Below, piece after piece: positions 5,705 through 7,387 of a stretch of DNA of 7,387 nt (positions are counted from its first letter, which is position 1; each line of letters opens with the position of its first letter). The notes under the pieces were generated by a model. It did no database searches and was not told where the DNA came from. It saw only the letters and a program-made list of their open reading frames with translations. The stretch lies in the NCBI GenBank assembly GCA_030609625.1, contig JAUWBX010000083.1:1-7387 (forward strand), given 5' to 3'. The DNA comes from Phycisphaerae bacterium (lineage in GTDB: Bacteria; Planctomycetota; Phycisphaerae; Sedimentisphaerales; Anaerobacaceae). Both the position numbers and the translations under genes were made by a program.

Positions 5705-6097
5705 ATGCTACTGGAAATTGACCATCACAGCGGAGTGCCGATTTATCGCCAGCTAATCGAGCAGATACGTCGGCAGATAATGTCCGGTCAACTTAGCGAA
5801 GGAGAGCAACTGATGCCAGTGCGTGAGCTTGCGGCCCAACTTCGAGTCAATCCGATGACAATCAGCAAAGCGTACGCCCTGCTTGAGGTTGAGGGACTGG
5901 TCGAAAGACGCCGGGGGATAGGGTTGTTTGCAGCCAGACTGCGAAAGGACCAGAAGGAGCGGACTAAAGGCAAGCTCTTAGAAGAAATTATGAGAAAGGC
6001 GGCGGTAACGGCAGTGCAGTTTGGGATACCTGAGAAAAAAGCCGGAGAAATGTTGGCTAAGTTGTATCGCAAATATAATTCGAGAACGAGGAGTTAA
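5705..6097 (+). CDS. GntR-family transcriptional regulator, YtrA subfamily
   Basis: A dimeric DNA-binding regulator of 130 residues, the usual short size of the YtrA branch, which lacks the large effector domain of other GntR proteins. The winged helix-turn-helix spans about 11-77. It begins with GVPIYRQLIEQIRRQIMSGQ (10-29), continues through MPVRELAAQLRVNPMTISKAY (37-57, recognition helix at the end), and closes with the wing LEVEGLVERRRGIGLFA (60-76). The remaining 50 residues form charged helices (KLLEEIMRKAAVTAVQFGI...), likely the dimerisation part. The start is ATG 5705 with AGGAA 10 nt upstream. It is first in an operon: the ABC ATPase begins 4 nt after its stop. Its own promoter carries a perfect palindrome that it probably binds. 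Regulators of this subfamily typically repress neighbouring ABC exporters and are relieved by cell-envelope stress; the inducer here is unknown. Confidence 0.94.
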   Translation: MLLEIDHHSGVPIYRQLIEQIRRQIMSGQLSEGEQLMPVRELAAQLRVNPMTISKAYALLEVEGLVERRRGIGLFAARLRKDQKERTKGKLLEEIMRKAAVTAVQFGIPEKKAGEMLAKLYRKYNSRTRS

Positions 6098-6101
6098 TCT
6101 A

Positions 6102-6989
6102 ATGAATAGCGAAAATTCAATAGTGCAGATGCACAACGTCTGCAAGCGATTCGGAAAGACAAAAGCCCTTGACGAGATTGACCTGGAGATATACCCGGGC
6201 AGTATTATAGGGCTGCTGGGAGCCAACGGGGCAGGCAAAAGTACATTACTTCGACACATAATCGGGCTGTACCTTGCAGATGAAAGACAGTGTACTACAT
6301 TCGGCTGCGATGCCGGAAAATTAGGGCCGAGAGAACTTGGGCGGATTGGGTATGTTCATCAGGAAGGTGAGCTTCTTGAATGGATGACAACCAGGCAGCT
6401 CATCCGTTACGTCAGCACATACTATCCGAACTGGAACCACGAACTGGAAGAAAAGTACATTGCAGATTATGAGATTTCGACCACTGCCCGTGTCGGGTCT
6501 CTGTCGCCGGGGCAGAGACAGAAGCTGGCAATACTGTTAGCCATAGGTTTTGAGCCGGAGCTGTTGATACTGGATGAGCCGGCATCAACGCTGGACCCGA
6601 TAGCACGTTCGCAGTTCCTGGATTTGCTGCTGCAGATTATACAGGATGAGAATCGCACGATTATCATTTCATCGCACATACTAAGCGATGTGGAGAAGGT
6701 TATTGACCATACGGTGATAATGAAACAAGGACGTATCCTGTTAGATTGCGGCTTTGACCAGTTGCGTGAGCGATTCAGCCGGGTGCGTGTTAGCGCTTTG
6801 GGTGGGGTGCTGCCAGCCGAGCTGCCGTTCGCAAACGTGGTGCAGTGCCAGCGAAGCAACGGACAGGCGATACTAACTGTGCAGGATTCTTCAGAAGAAC
6901 AAATTGAGGAAGCTGCGCAAGGATTAAAATGTAAAATCGAGATACAAACATTGACGCTGGAAGATATCTACAAGATTGTTGTTAGCTAA
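6102..6989 (+). CDS. ABC transporter ATP-binding protein (YtrB/ABC-2 type)
   Basis: A cytoplasmic nucleotide-binding subunit of 295 residues that would power a membrane partner by ATP hydrolysis. It shows the full set of motifs: the A-loop region VCKRFGKTKAL (13-23), Walker A GANGAGKST (40-48), Q-loop glutamine (Q87 in VHQEGEL), signature LSPGQRQKL (134-142; Pro replaces the first Gly of LSGGQ), Walker B LLILDEP (154-160), D-loop STLD (162-165) and switch histidine H192 in SSHIL. A C-terminal domain of about 75 residues (about 221-295) ending in LTLEDIYKIVVS is typical of ABC-2-type exporters. The frame is open further upstream, but ATG 6102 is preferred: GAGGAG (6088-6093) lies 8 nt before it and it avoids overlapping gntR. 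The pairing with a YtrA-type regulator and a hydrophobic protein downstream points to export or envelope-stress defence; the substrate cannot be read from the sequence. Confidence 0.95.
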   Translation: MNSENSIVQMHNVCKRFGKTKALDEIDLEIYPGSIIGLLGANGAGKSTLLRHIIGLYLADERQCTTFGCDAGKLGPRELGRIGYVHQEGELLEWMTTRQLIRYVSTYYPNWNHELEEKYIADYEISTTARVGSLSPGQRQKLAILLAIGFEPELLILDEPASTLDPIARSQFLDLLLQIIQDENRTIIISSHILSDVEKVIDHTVIMKQGRILLDCGFDQLRERFSRVRVSALGGVLPAELPFANVVQCQRSNGQAILTVQDSSEEQIEEAAQGLKCKIEIQTLTLEDIYKIVVS

Positions 6990-7029
6990 AAGACCGGCGA
7001 AATATATGGGTAAACGGAGCAAAAAGAAA

Positions 7030-7387
7030 ATGGGTATCTTGACCGTTAATTTGAAGCATCTTTATCAACGTCGGGGGCTTTGGCTGGTTTATGTGTTTTT
7101 GGGGCTCCTTGTGTTTGCAGGTATCGCAGAAGCGATGGACAAACATGCGGCAGGAAAAGGGAAATTCATAATCCTTGTGGCGTCGGCGCTTTTTGTTGGG
7201 TTTTTGTCAGTAACATTGGCCGCAGAAGTAGTGAATAAGCCTTTCTCTTATTGTCTGCCCGGCCATCGGAAAGTGCCGAGGAAATTTATATTTTCCGCCG
7301 GAGTAGTGGCTAACCTTTTGGCTTCGCCTATTTTTGTTCTGTATCCCGGTTTAGGTTGGTGGCAATGGATTCCGGTGATTTGCTCGG
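7030..7387 (+). CDS. Membrane protein, probable ABC-2 permease partner (3' end outside window)
   Basis: The frame is open from ATG 7030 to the window edge (119 full codons). An in-frame ATG at 7006 would add eight residues (MGKRSKKK); I prefer 7030 because GGAG (7016-7019) lies 10 nt upstream, while 7006 has no clear ribosome site. Three hydrophobic stretches are visible, at about 17-36 (LWLVYVFLGLLVFAGIAEAM), 46-66 (FIILVASALFVGFLSVTLAA...) and 87-107 (FIFSAGVVANLLASPIFVLY). The loop before the third contains KPFSYCLPGHRKVPRK, a 'PFS-CLPG' stretch that I associate with permease subunits of GntR-linked ABC systems. It begins about 40 bp after the ATPase stop, so it is probably the membrane-spanning component of the same transporter. 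It has no similarity I can name beyond that. A second permease gene may follow outside the window. Confidence 0.75.
   Translation, partial: MGILTVNLKHLYQRRGLWLVYVFLGLLVFAGIAEAMDKHAAGKGKFIILVASALFVGFLSVTLAAEVVNKPFSYCLPGHRKVPRKFIFSAGVVANLLASPIFVLYPGLGWWQWIPVICS

Noticed and set aside
6021..6101. Longer ABC ATPase starting at an upstream in-frame codon overlapping gntR
   Set aside because: The extra 27 residues would be read within gntR, are not family-like, and ATG 6102 has a strong GAGGAG site at good distance.

Overview
The window is a piece of bacterial chromosome with moderate GC content and every convincing gene on the + strand. It holds a housekeeping block, tmk-holB-ricT(PSP1)-metG, followed by a separate accessory operon of a YtrA-type GntR regulator, an ABC ATPase and the start of a membrane partner. 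The order tmk-holB-ricT is well known from Firmicutes (tmk...holB-ricT in Bacillus) and recurs in other phyla. The style of the proteins, including a TMK with an enlarged lid region, together with the palindrome-rich intergenic DNA, suggests to me an environmental lineage such as Planctomycetota (Phycisphaerae). That taxonomic guess rests on impression, not on a search.

Layout. Bases 1-204 are the 3' end of a small charged helical protein of unknown function. Its end overlaps tmk (dTMP kinase), which has no ATG and appears to start at TTG 197. holB (clamp-loader delta' subunit) starts immediately after the tmk stop codon. A 334-bp gap (2021-2354) then holds a large branched palindromic element, a compact terminator hairpin and a weak candidate promoter. 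Next come ricT (PSP1/YaaT family) and metG (methionyl-tRNA synthetase with four CxxC pairs and a C-terminal tRNA-binding domain), 16 bp apart. A second gap (5377-5704) holds another large palindromic element that begins at the metG stop codon, a run of A/T tracts, a good sigma70-type promoter, and a perfect 10-bp inverted repeat over its -10 box and presumed start site. These precede gntR, the ABC ATPase and the truncated permease.

How the parts work together. The first block couples dTTP supply (TMK), replication (delta'), an Fe-S/RNA-processing-associated factor (RicT) and translation (MetRS). The second block looks like a self-repressed ytr-like export or stress-response ABC system: the regulator is encoded first and its probable operator sits on its own promoter.

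The most interesting unexplained signal is in the two gene-free gaps. Each carries a compound palindrome of about 215 bp. The outer arms of the two are unrelated in sequence, but their cores share an architecture: TGTCA closing with TGACA, TTGTCATTC, GGATAAACTCC, and an internal ATTC/GAAT hairpin. They look like two diverged members of one dispersed, structured, non-coding repeat family placed just after operon ends.
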